DNA of 64,000 nt from Bacteroidota bacterium (GCA_017860275.1 JAFNAQ010000002.1:181089-245088); one strand, 5' to 3'. Positions 54,933 to 64,000 are shown, numbered from the stretch's first letter. Notes: generated by a model from the sequence alone, not told the origin. Made by a program: numbers and translations.

Positions 54933-55937
54933 ATGCTAAAAGTAAACGACGAAGTTTATAAATACTATTTTTATTTCATTCAAGAAAGAATGAATATTTT
55001 TTGGAATAAATATGAATTAAAAAAACAACCTTGGACAAATGATATAATATTAAAAGAAAATAAGTTTACCAATGTATATAGAGCCTCCGACAGAATTAGT
55101 CAATATCTTATAAAAAATATAATATACGATAATCTGGACAGTTTTAACGAAAAAGATATTCTATTTAGAATATTGATTTTCAAAATATTCAACAAAGTTG
55201 AAACGTGGGAATATCTCGAAAATAAAATTGGACCAATATCAATCGACAACTTCAATATCTCGGAGGTAAACACATTATTAACTGAAAGAATGCATCAACT
55301 ACCAATATATAATAATGCGTATATGATGACTGGCACTCATTCAAAATATAATTATTTGACATATAAGCATGAGAAATGGCTTCAAATGGTTATGGACGAA
55401 ATAGTAAAAGAAAAAATATTTGAAAAAATACTAAGTGCGAAATCTCTTGATAGGGTTTACTTTTTATTAAGAGAACGATCTTTTATTGGAGATTTTTTAG
55501 CATATCAATACACAATTGATTTGAATTATTCTCCTGTTATTGATTTTGATGAAAATTCTTTTGTTAAAGCTGGTATCGGTTCAATCAGAGGAATAAAAAA
55601 ATGTTTTAATACTCTTGGCAATTCCTCTTTTGAAGATGCAATACGATATACTCATGACAATTTTGAATTTTATCAACAAAAATATGGATTTACTGAATTT
55701 ATTAACCTATTTGGAAGACAACCAACTTTAATCGATATTCAAAATTGTTTTTGCGAAACTGATAAATACTTGAGAGTAAAAATGCCTGAACTTCAAGTTG
55801 ACAATATTCGAATAAAACAAAAGTACAAAGTAGGTAAACCATCATTTAATTTATTTTTTCCACCAAAATGGAATATTAATAATCAAATACAAAACACATG
55901 TATACAGCAGAATACAAAGGTATTAACTCTTTTCTAG
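54933..55937 (+). CDS. putative DNA base hypermodification protein (HMUDK_hel / aGPT-Pplase, stand-alone)
   Basis: 334 residues, mostly helical. Conserved blocks I recognise from this family are YRASDRISQYLI, EKDILFRILIFKIFNKVETW, LPIYNNAYMMTG, HEKWLQMVMDE, FLAYQYTIDLNYS, VIDFDENSFVKAGIGSIRGIKKCF, AIRYTHDNFEF, FGRQPTLIDIQNCFCETDKYLRVKMPEL and RIKQKYK ... FFPPKWNIN. Relatives with a kinase part act on 5-hydroxymethyl-deoxyuridine in phage DNA as a step to hypermodified thymine. No P-loop kinase is fused here. The last 40 bases overlap the thymidylate synthase-like gene, so the two are translationally linked. First gene of a seven-gene AT-rich operon. Confidence 0.85.
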   Translation: MLKVNDEVYKYYFYFIQERMNIFWNKYELKKQPWTNDIILKENKFTNVYRASDRISQYLIKNIIYDNLDSFNEKDILFRILIFKIFNKVETWEYLENKIGPISIDNFNISEVNTLLTERMHQLPIYNNAYMMTGTHSKYNYLTYKHEKWLQMVMDEIVKEKIFEKILSAKSLDRVYFLLRERSFIGDFLAYQYTIDLNYSPVIDFDENSFVKAGIGSIRGIKKCFNTLGNSSFEDAIRYTHDNFEFYQQKYGFTEFINLFGRQPTLIDIQNCFCETDKYLRVKMPELQVDNIRIKQKYKVGKPSFNLFFPPKWNINNQIQNTCIQQNTKVLTLF

Positions 55938-56920
55938 TTGGAGCATCAAAATTACTTCTTGAGCAAGGGGTAAAAAGAGAAACTAGGGGAAAAGTTTGTT
56001 TTGAGCTGCCAGAGCCTTTCATGTTTAAAATTACAAATCCAAAGGCTAGATGGATTACAATTACTGAAAGAAAATGGAATGTTGCATTAGCTTATGCAGA
56101 ATCTCTTTGGATAGCATGTGGTAGAAATGATTTACAAATGATAAACAGATATCTTGCTAGTATGAAAGATTTTTCAGACGATGGTATCAGTTTGAGGGGC
56201 GGATATGGTCCAAGAATCAGAAAATATAATGGAAGTAATAATGACTATTTAATAAATAAATCTTTTAAAAAATCTCCGATTTCTCCTATTAATGAAATTG
56301 ATCAGCTTCAATTTGTAATTGAATGTTTAAAACAAGACATTAATACTAGACAAGCAATTATTACTATCGGTGATCCAAACAAAGATTGTTTTGAAAAGAC
56401 AGATGAATTAAAACAGACTAAAGATTTTCCTTGTACAAGAACGCTTCATTTTATGAAACACCCTACTGAAAATAAATTGAATTTAACTGTACATATGAGA
56501 TCTAACGATTTATTATGGGGTGCAAGTGCAGTAAATATATTTAATTTTACTTTCATGCAGGAATATATTTCACATATGGTAAATCTTCAGGTTGGAGAAT
56601 ATTTTCATATTGCTAATAATTTCCATTTTTATGAAGATAAAAAGCATATTATTGAAAGTATTTCAAAAGTAAATAATTATACTGATGAAAGTTATAAATA
56701 TAAATTTTCATTCAAAACATTAGAGGAATTTGATTTGAAATTAAAAGATTTGGAAAATATTGAATATGATATTTGTAATAGTAATCATAAAATGATTAAT
56801 TTCGACGATGACTTTTTTAATGATTGGTATAAAGTTATTTATCATTGGAATACCAAAAAAAATGTTGATTTTTCTAATCCAATTTTAAATGAAATAATTA
56901 AATGTAACAACTATGAATAA
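55898..56920 (+). CDS. thymidylate synthase-family protein (TS or dUMP hydroxymethylase)
   Basis: 340 residues, longer than E. coli ThyA (264). The catalytic cysteine lies in DFPCTRTLHF (Cys179); the phosphate/base site is HMRSNDLLWGASAVNIFNF with Arg201, Asp204 and Asn213. Asn at the base-selecting position argues for dUMP and against dCMP. The nucleophile context (FPC) and the one-residue-longer SND-to-N spacing differ from housekeeping ThyA (PPCH, GLPFNIA). It is plausibly a dUMP hydroxymethylase making hmdUMP for the upstream protein. It starts inside the upstream gene (40-base overlap) and overlaps the next by 8 bases. Confidence 0.85.
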   Translation: MYTAEYKGINSFLVGASKLLLEQGVKRETRGKVCFELPEPFMFKITNPKARWITITERKWNVALAYAESLWIACGRNDLQMINRYLASMKDFSDDGISLRGGYGPRIRKYNGSNNDYLINKSFKKSPISPINEIDQLQFVIECLKQDINTRQAIITIGDPNKDCFEKTDELKQTKDFPCTRTLHFMKHPTENKLNLTVHMRSNDLLWGASAVNIFNFTFMQEYISHMVNLQVGEYFHIANNFHFYEDKKHIIESISKVNNYTDESYKYKFSFKTLEEFDLKLKDLENIEYDICNSNHKMINFDDDFFNDWYKVIYHWNTKKNVDFSNPILNEIIKCNNYE

Positions 56921-57206
56921 AGAAAGTATTACAAAAATTACTGATGAAATTACAAAATTGCTTTTAAAAAAAAACCAAGACTACGGCGGCGCAAGTTTTG
57001 ATTTAGGATTAAATGGCAACATGGTTCATTTATGGGATAAAATAAGCAGGTACAGGAACTTAATTAATATTGACAATGAACCTAATTTTGAATGCATTGA
57101 AGATACATTGAAAGATATTATTGGGTATGCAATAATTGGGTTGCATATTATACATGATGATTCAGTAATTCATAAAATTTATGGTGATTATTTAAAAAGA
57201 CTATGA
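56913..57206 (+). CDS. DUF1599 / nucleotide modification associated domain 1 (Nmad1) protein
   Basis: 97-residue, MazG-like all-helical protein. KKNQDYGGASFDLGLNGNMVHLWDKISRYRNLI (core KNQDYGGASFD and MVHLWDKISR) and DTLKDIIGYAIIGLHII match the DUF1599 family, which recurs beside phage-type DNA base modification genes. It may clear or channel modified nucleotides; that role is inferred. It overlaps the preceding stop by 8 bases and the following HD gene by 4 (ATGA), so it is a firm operon member. Confidence 0.85.
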   Translation: MNKESITKITDEITKLLLKKNQDYGGASFDLGLNGNMVHLWDKISRYRNLINIDNEPNFECIEDTLKDIIGYAIIGLHIIHDDSVIHKIYGDYLKRL

Positions 57207-58711
57207 ATAAAAATATAAAAAATTCGTTAATCGGAGTTCGATTAAACAAAGATCGTTTGTATGATGACGTTATAAAACAAATAGCTGAATCAGATTTACC
57301 ATACATTAGTGAATCTAGTAAAAAAAATTTACTTTCTTTTAAGGATAATGATATAAGTAACCTAAAAAAATTGTGGAAAAATTTACTTATTGATTCTATT
57401 TGCATACTAAAAATAAATGATAGTAGAGAAAAAATATATAGAGATGCAAAAAAATATGAAAATAAATTTAAATCCAATTTTGATGAGATAAGAATGACAA
57501 GTTCATATGGTATTGATGAGATAAGTAATTATTTTGATGACTTTATTGTTTTTGAATCTGTCTTATATGGCACAGATGAACATTATAGAGATCATGTTGA
57601 TCATGTTTTACAAGTTTGGGCAATTGGAGTTAGTCTACTTTCGCAGAATAAGTTTACTCTGAGTGAAGGTTATGAAATAAATATGGAATCCTATTTTCAT
57701 TATAATATTACTGAGGATACTGAGGATACTAAGGATACTAAGGATACTAAGGATACTAAGGATACTAAGAATACTGAGGATACTAAGGATACTAAGAATA
57801 ATCAAATTTCACAGAGTGAAATATTTGCAATGTGGACAATTATTTCATTATGTCATGATTTAGGTTATCCTATTGAAAAAACAGCAAAAATAAACACTCA
57901 AGCAAAAAAAATTATTGGACATTTTGGAAATATGAACTTTAATGAATTGAGCTACAGTTTTGATATTTTTAATACATTTCTTGTTGATAAATTTTTAAAT
58001 ATTATTTCATCGAAAGCATCAACAATAATAAATAATACAAGTAAAGATGATAAAGGTAATAAAGTTGATAAATGTGGAATTACAAAAATACAAACGAAAT
58101 ATAGAGATAAATTTTCCAAATCATTAGAAGAATATAAACATGGTATTTTTTCAAGTTTACTTCTTTTTAAAAACCTAACATATTTCTTAGAAACAGATTA
58201 CTATTCTTCGGAAGATAGTCTTTCTGAAGAAGACCTTCGCCAATTTTATATTAGAAAAGAAATTCTTAGAGCTATTGCTGCCCATACTTGTCCTAAAATT
58301 TATCATTTGTCTTTAAATTCACTTTCATTTTTATTGATATTATGTGATGAATTGCAAGAGTGGAATAGACCTAAATTTGATGAATTACTAAATAGAAAAT
58401 ATGGAAATGAACCCTATATCGAAATAAAGAATTTTTCTATTGATAATGATCAAAAAATAAAAATACAATTTAAATATGATAAAATTGAAAAAGAACACTT
58501 GAAATATTTTATTGATAATAAATTTAAAAATATTCACTGTCTATTGAGAAGCGCAAAGGATGATAAGGATCGTAATGTCAATTTTATTTGGGAAATAATC
58601 GCAAATAATATAACATATACTTTAAATTTTGATTCAAAAAATGATTCTTTTGATATAATGAAATTCACAGAAACATCTGATGGTAAAGAAACAGCATATA
58701 AATTATACTAA
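57203..58711 (+). CDS. HD-superfamily phosphohydrolase with minisatellite insertion
   Basis: 502 residues. HD-type ligands: HYRDHVDHVLQVW (His127, His131, His134), LCHDLGYPIEK (His218-Asp219), and downstream EYKHGIFSSLLL, AAHTCPKIYH and FLLILCDELQEWNRP (late Asp). Between the first His and the HD pair lies a hydrophilic insert of ten Thr-x-Asp/Asn triplets (residues 170-199) coded by 9-bp tandem repeats. The C-terminal 100 residues are beta-rich and unassigned. Possibly a nucleotide or cyclic-nucleotide hydrolase controlling the TIR gene six bases downstream; the substrate is unknown. Very Lys/Asn/Ile-rich, AT-biased codons. Confidence 0.82.
   Translation: MNKNIKNSLIGVRLNKDRLYDDVIKQIAESDLPYISESSKKNLLSFKDNDISNLKKLWKNLLIDSICILKINDSREKIYRDAKKYENKFKSNFDEIRMTSSYGIDEISNYFDDFIVFESVLYGTDEHYRDHVDHVLQVWAIGVSLLSQNKFTLSEGYEINMESYFHYNITEDTEDTKDTKDTKDTKDTKNTEDTKDTKNNQISQSEIFAMWTIISLCHDLGYPIEKTAKINTQAKKIIGHFGNMNFNELSYSFDIFNTFLVDKFLNIISSKASTIINNTSKDDKGNKVDKCGITKIQTKYRDKFSKSLEEYKHGIFSSLLLFKNLTYFLETDYYSSEDSLSEEDLRQFYIRKEILRAIAAHTCPKIYHLSLNSLSFLLILCDELQEWNRPKFDELLNRKYGNEPYIEIKNFSIDNDQKIKIQFKYDKIEKEHLKYFIDNKFKNIHCLLRSAKDDKDRNVNFIWEIIANNITYTLNFDSKNDSFDIMKFTETSDGKETAYKLY
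57710..57799 (+). repeat. minisatellite of ten 9-bp units (ACTAAGGAT type)
   Basis: Ten units from 57710 to 57799: ACTGAGGAT x2, ACTAAGGAT x4, ACTAAGAAT, ACTGAGGAT, ACTAAGGAT, ACTAAGAAT. A unit of nine keeps the HD protein frame whatever the copy number. Confidence 0.95.
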
Positions 58712-58717
58712 TGTGAT

Positions 58718-59197
58718 ATGGAAAAGAAGCATAATATTTTCATCAGTCACCATGGAAAAGACGACGAACATGTTCAGAGACTCAAACAAAGATTAAAGGA
58801 TGAGGGTTACTTTATTCGTAATAGTTCAATTGATAGTACAAAACATCGACCTGTAAGACCAAATGATAAAGTTATTGGAAGATTACTTCGAAAAGGGATA
58901 AGTTGGGCAGGAACTTTCATCTGTTTAATTGGCTCCGAAACGCATTCAAGACCATGGGTTAACTATGAAATAAAACAAGCATATTTACAAGGGAAAAGAA
59001 TTGTTGGTATATATTTGCATGGATGCAAAAATACGGTAGAATTACCCGAAGCATTTAAAAGATATGGAGGAACACCGTTGGGTTGGAACTCATTGAATAA
59101 ACTTGGAGATGCTATGGCTGGGGAAAATTGTGAAGCTGAAAATCCCGATAGTTCTTCTCGTGAACCAATATATAATATTATTAGAATACCATGTTAA
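58718..59197 (+). CDS. TIR domain protein (ThsB-like, DUF1863 / MTH538 type)
   Basis: 159 residues, one TIR-fold domain: HNIFISHHGKDDEHVQRLKQRL at the N-terminus, WAGTFICLIGSETHSRPWVNYEIKQAYLQGKRIVGIYLHG (core PWVNYEI with the likely catalytic Glu84). This subtype includes ThsB of Thoeris, which turns NAD+ into a cyclic ADP-ribose signal. The stretch after residue 110 (LPEAFKRYGGTPLGWN) also fits ThsB-like proteins. No ThsA-like SIR2-SLOG effector is present; an unusual membrane protein lies two genes downstream. It lies 6 bases after the HD gene. Confidence 0.88.
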   Translation: MEKKHNIFISHHGKDDEHVQRLKQRLKDEGYFIRNSSIDSTKHRPVRPNDKVIGRLLRKGISWAGTFICLIGSETHSRPWVNYEIKQAYLQGKRIVGIYLHGCKNTVELPEAFKRYGGTPLGWNSLNKLGDAMAGENCEAENPDSSSREPIYNIIRIPC

Positions 59198-59207
59198 ATA
59201 CACGCAT

Positions 59208-59846
59208 ATGCCTTATTATTCATATAAATTAGAACACGATTTTGGATTAGCTCCAAATCCTTTTGGTAGATATTGCACACTTGCTGTTTGCAAATCACAT
59301 ATTAGAAATAATAAAAAATTAAACATTGGTGATTGGGTAATTGGAACTGGAAGTAAAGGGTTAGGCTGTCTTCATCATTTAATTTTTGCTATGAAAGTTG
59401 AAGAGAAGATTAATTTCAATCAATATTGGGAAGATGAAAGGTTTCAATATAAAAAACCTGTACTAAATGGGAGCTTAGTACAAATGTATGGTGATAACTT
59501 TTATCATTTAGATCATGTCTCGAAAAAATGGATACAAGAGAACTCAGCACACTCCATGGAGGACGGAACTCCGAATATTGGTCATTCTAATAGAGATACA
59601 GGTGGTGAGTTTGTATTGATATCTGAAAAATTTTATTATTTTGGAGATGACTGTCGTAGAATACCAAACGAATATCTAGATGTTTGTTGCGAAGGTAGAG
59701 ATATGAAAAGTTCTTCGATTTCAAATGAACTTGGTGATAGATTTATTGAATGGCTTGAATCTAATCATAGACAGGGAATACATGGTGATCCGATTAATTG
59801 GGGAGATTATCAATTAGAAAAAATTGAATACGAAGTTGAGATTTAA
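59208..59846 (+). CDS. Nmad2 (nucleotide modification associated domain 2) protein
   Basis: 212 residues from ATG 59208 (MPYYSYKLEHDFG); the longer frame back to 59103 overlaps the TIR gene and lacks family similarity. The N-terminal GLAPNPFGRYCTLAVCKSHIR and IGDWVIGTGSKGLG are the Nmad2 hallmarks; further SMEDGTPNIGHSNRDTG and YFGDDCRRIP follow. Nmad domains were defined by their linkage to DNA base modification genes; biochemistry is unknown to me. Ten bases after the TIR gene. Its presence ties the TIR half of the operon to the base-modification half. Confidence 0.85.
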   Translation: MPYYSYKLEHDFGLAPNPFGRYCTLAVCKSHIRNNKKLNIGDWVIGTGSKGLGCLHHLIFAMKVEEKINFNQYWEDERFQYKKPVLNGSLVQMYGDNFYHLDHVSKKWIQENSAHSMEDGTPNIGHSNRDTGGEFVLISEKFYYFGDDCRRIPNEYLDVCCEGRDMKSSSISNELGDRFIEWLESNHRQGIHGDPINWGDYQLEKIEYEVEI

Positions 59847-59885
59847 TATCATAATGTATTTGAAAAATATAACTTTACACGAAAA

Positions 59886-60545
59886 ATGAATGACACAACT
59901 TCTTTAGAAATTATTAAATTGTCTTTTGATAGTAATCAGCCTTCAATCACTCTTGCAAGTAATTGGATATTCATTATTATTGTTTTTGCTATTATTATTC
60001 TTTTGTTTAGTTTGAAAAAATATTATTCTAGGATATTTCAACATCGCTTGCAAAGTATGGAAATTGAAATATCTGGAACTCCTAAAATGACTTTTAAAGT
60101 TGAGCGAAATTATGAAAATCTATATATTGCAAATCGAATTTATATTGAATTAACGACTAGAAAAGCTGCAATTCCTATTGATGAAAATAATGATAGTATT
60201 GAAGAAATATACAATTCATGGTATAAACTATTTGGAATTATTAGGGATGAAATCAAAACAGTTCCAGGAAAATACCTAAAAGACCATGATTCAACAAAAG
60301 CATTAATAGGTTTAACACGAAAAATATTAAATGATGGCTTAAGACCACATTTAACTGAACATCAAGCTAGATTTAGAAATTGGTTAGAGAAAGCAAAAAG
60401 TGATCCAAATAACTTAAATCTTTCACCTCAAGATCTCCAAAAGAAATATCCTGATTATGAAAAATTAGTTACTTCCATGAAAGCGGTAAATGTTATTCTG
60501 ATAAAATATGCGGAAGAGCTAGACAAATTGATAATGAGAAAATAA
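59886..60545 (+). CDS. single-pass membrane protein, possible effector
   Basis: 219 residues. A short lumenal N-terminus precedes one membrane helix at about residues 27-43 (WIFIIIVFAIIILLFSL), followed by a cytoplasmic helical domain (FKVERNYENLYIANRIYIELTTRKAAIPI, IYNSWYKLFGIIRDEIKTVPG, LNDGLRPHLTEHQARFRNWLEKA; no enzymatic motif). 39 bases after the Nmad2 gene and of the same AT-rich composition, so probably the last operon gene. The family is not recognised. A membrane-disrupting effector triggered by a TIR product is one possibility, unsupported beyond context. Confidence 0.75.
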   Translation: MNDTTSLEIIKLSFDSNQPSITLASNWIFIIIVFAIIILLFSLKKYYSRIFQHRLQSMEIEISGTPKMTFKVERNYENLYIANRIYIELTTRKAAIPIDENNDSIEEIYNSWYKLFGIIRDEIKTVPGKYLKDHDSTKALIGLTRKILNDGLRPHLTEHQARFRNWLEKAKSDPNNLNLSPQDLQKKYPDYEKLVTSMKAVNVILIKYAEELDKLIMRK

Positions 60546-60624
60546 TATACTCTAAAATTCTCGCTTTTAATTCAATAGGTTATCTTTCAACATTTATGAA
60601 ATTAATTTTTAAAATATATATTTT

Positions 60625-60942
60625 ATGAACAAAGACATTTTTATGGGGTTAAAGAGTTTTGAGTTTTATTATTTTATTGGGGTTCTTGCTTTGGGGATTG
60701 CTTTTTTCTTGGTATTATTTTATTTTAAATCTCCTTACAAAGAGGTGAAACAACTGAAAAAAGTTTTCTTCGGATTTATCTTGATTGCTACGGTTGCTTT
60801 ATTTTTTGCAATAATCGCAAATACCTTTGGTGACTATAATCTTATTCCAAATGCAATAATGAATGTATTTTTTAGTACAACATTATATTTGAGCGTATCG
60901 TCATACGTTCGTTATTTAGATAAAAAGAACAAAATATTGTAG
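60625..60942 (+). CDS. small hypothetical membrane protein
   Basis: 105 residues with three likely membrane helices (about 12-34, 45-66 and 76-92; e.g. FYYFIGVLALGIAFFLVLFYF starts at about residue 14). No family recognised. It lies 79 bases after the operon and may or may not belong to it. Its TAG stop (60940-60942) is part of the GTAG head of a degenerate REP. Confidence 0.65.
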   Translation: MNKDIFMGLKSFEFYYFIGVLALGIAFFLVLFYFKSPYKEVKQLKKVFFGFILIATVALFFAIIANTFGDYNLIPNAIMNVFFSTTLYLSVSSYVRYLDKKNKIL

Positions 60943-60963
60943 AGACGCAATTTATTACGTCTA
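60939..60963 (+). repeat. degenerate GTAGAGACGCG-type REP
   Basis: GTAGAGACGCAATTTATTAC plus GTCTA; the palindrome arms match the 4.3-kb copies with about four changes. It overlaps the stop codon of the preceding gene. Confidence 0.75.
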
Positions 60964-60989
60964 AATGAATTGGTTGTATAGATACTCCC

Positions 60990-61391
60990 CTATTTGTTTA
61001 TGTTAATGTTTAGGGTGTCGATGTCGTGGTTTATTATTACTTTGTATTGTCCTTTTGGGATGTCTTTGATAAAGTAGAATAGATCTCTTTTACATAAACA
61101 ATTGCATAAGGTTGAAGATTCTATTTCTGTAATGTTTATGAAATTGTCTTTTATGTTTGAACTGATTGTTATTGAATCGGCACAACAATTATAGAATGTG
61201 TTATACTTTTTGATAAAGAGAGTGTCTCCACTAACGTTATATATTAATGAATCTCCTATAAATTTTGTGTCTGTTGTATTCTTACAGGTACTATAAAAGG
61301 TTACATTTCCTCCCAAATCATCCTTGTCTTCTTTATCATCACACGAAAGAAAGAATAGTCCTATTACCAATAATATCAATAACTTTTTCAT
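60990..61391 (-). CDS. hypothetical lipoprotein
   Basis: 133 residues. The lipoprotein signal MKKLLILLVIGLFFLSC gives Cys17 followed by DDKEDKDD, consistent with surface retention in Bacteroidota. Cysteine-rich body (YNTFYNCCADSITI, STLCNCLCKRDLFYFI) with beta-type composition, no recognised family. Stand-alone, 98 bases beyond the gyrB terminator region in the same direction. Confidence 0.7.
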   Translation of the reverse strand: MKKLLILLVIGLFFLSCDDKEDKDDLGGNVTFYSTCKNTTDTKFIGDSLIYNVSGDTLFIKKYNTFYNCCADSITISSNIKDNFINITEIESSTLCNCLCKRDLFYFIKDIPKGQYKVIINHDIDTLNININK

Positions 61392-61483
61392 AATGGCGCA
61401 TTATTATATTTATAAATATTGAATTTCATTATAGTAAACAATCTATATATAAATAAGTTGAAACTACTATAAAGATTTTTGCA

Positions 61484-61513
61484 TAAAAAAATGGGCAGAG
61501 AAGCTCTGCCCAT
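61484..61513 (-). terminator. intrinsic terminator of gyrB
   Basis: On the minus strand ATGGGCAGAG-CTT-CTCTGCCCAT is followed by TTTTTTT; 29 bases after the gyrB stop. Confidence 0.92.
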
Positions 61514-61541
61514 TGATATTTCGTTGTTTTATGCTTTTATC

Positions 61542-63509
<1,968 letters not shown>

Positions 63510-63583
63510 TTAATCTGCAAATGTAAGAAAAAATCAGCAGATAAAAAAACAAAACAAATTAAACTAAAAAGTGAAAAGATAGA

Positions 63584-64000
63584 TTAATCGAAAAATCTCC
63601 AAGATACCCCAAATCTAAAATTTAGATTTTCATTTGGATAATGCGAAGTTGCATAATAACCATATCCGAACTTACCTGAATATGGATGGGTAAGAACAAC
63701 AAAAATCTTTGCTCTCTCTAGCTTTGTTTGAATAAAAAAGTCTGTGTAAAGATAGTTCCCGATAAGGGTTTGGTTTTGTCTGTAAAATGATCCCATTGCA
63801 GGCATATAAGCATCGGCATAGTAGGCTGTATTGTATCTGAAATCGAAACCAATATATGTATCTAATTTCTTTCCAAAGAGTTTAAAGTTTATACTTATAC
63901 TTTGCTTTGCTTGAAAGACTGGAACGCGCAAAGCATCATTATTATCCGCCTCTTGCAAGGTTGCTAACCCTTCAAAATTAAACATTCCTTTGCGAATATT
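63584..64000 (-). CDS. putative porin (Porin_10-like), C-terminal fragment
   Basis: The frame is open from the window edge to the stop at 63584, about 138 codons. Alternating strands with many aromatics (TYIGFDFRYNTAYYADAYMPAMG, LIGNYLYTDFFIQTKLERAKIFV, FGYGYYATSHYPNENLNFRFGVSWRFFD) end in a terminal Phe-Asp strand, as in outer-membrane barrels; the YYADAYMPAMGSFYRQ...LYTDFFI pattern matches the Bacteroidota putative porin family. The N-terminal part is outside the window. Confidence 0.82.
   Translation of the reverse strand, partial: NIRKGMFNFEGLATLQEADNNDALRVPVFQAKQSISINFKLFGKKLDTYIGFDFRYNTAYYADAYMPAMGSFYRQNQTLIGNYLYTDFFIQTKLERAKIFVVLTHPYSGKFGYGYYATSHYPNENLNFRFGVSWRFFD

Noticed and set aside
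57710-57799. Tandem repeats as CRISPR or non-coding satellite
   Set aside because: Nine-base units without spacers lying in frame inside an intact HD-protein gene.
59103-59207. Longer N-terminus of the Nmad2 protein
   Set aside because: It overlaps the TIR gene, and the family begins at MPYYSYKLEHDFG.

Overview
The window looks like a chromosomal segment of an uncultured anaerobic member of the Bacteroidales (phylum Bacteroidota). The support is: a very AT-rich genome; promoters of the TTG-N19-TAnnTTTG type; several secreted proteins with type IX secretion (T9SS) C-terminal tails; and Bacteroidota-specific families (DUF2723, DUF4159, DUF6913, the long NusB, the GT3/GT35 glycogen fusion, the HU-related DNA-binding protein and a VirE_N-VapE cassette). 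Species cannot be read from the sequence.

Layout. 1-3.6 kb: alaS (5' part only), a small membrane protein, mutL and a ferredoxin. 3.7-13.8 kb is accessory: a REP-associated tyrosine transposase (RAYT) beside GTAG-headed REP/REPIN palindromes, a large HD-Hsp90-like ATPase protein, a VirE_N/VapE primase-helicase with its small HTH partner, an HU-related protein and a DUF6549-like protein, then a lipoprotein and a T9SS cargo flanked by 45-bp direct repeats. 13.8-34 kb is mostly core: acetate uptake (satP), fructose-bisphosphate aldolase, dapA, a sensor kinase, hemW, trkH, a PIF1-like helicase, a secreted serine protease, coaE, a YbbR-like protein, yajC, DUF1573 and nusB; then a SulP transporter and a FecCD/BtuCDF-type uptake ABC transporter. 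34-54 kb: a BspA-like surface protein, a SAM hydroxide adenosyltransferase family protein, MgtC, a fused glycogen synthase-phosphorylase, a FabK-type reductase, rsmE, rmuC, tRNA-Gln, a fused peptide-type ABC ATPase, arginine deiminase and a DUF2723 membrane protein. 60.6-64 kb: two small proteins, gyrB and the C-terminus of a porin-like protein.

The most interesting part is 54.9-60.5 kb. It is a seven-gene, very AT-rich, tightly packed (often overlapping) operon: a stand-alone HMUDK_hel/aGPT-Pplase-type DNA-base hypermodification protein, a thymidylate synthase homologue that keeps the dUMP-selecting Asn, a DUF1599 (Nmad1) protein, an HD phosphohydrolase with a 9-bp minisatellite, a ThsB-like TIR protein, an Nmad2 protein and a single-pass membrane protein. 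I read it as a candidate conflict or anti-phage system joining thymine-base hypermodification to TIR signalling; I know of no named system with this exact combination. It is flanked by REP-like palindromes, as is the HD-Hsp90 locus near 5 kb, so both look like variable sites.

Non-coding DNA is rich in structure. Two REP families share a GTAG head (GTAGAGACGCG... and GTAGGGGC...), often as inverted pairs (REPINs). One REP lies inside the transposase gene and one supplies a stop codon. A separate degenerate repeat of about 430 bp occurs near 21.5 and 42.5 kb, with a partial copy near 54.3 kb.
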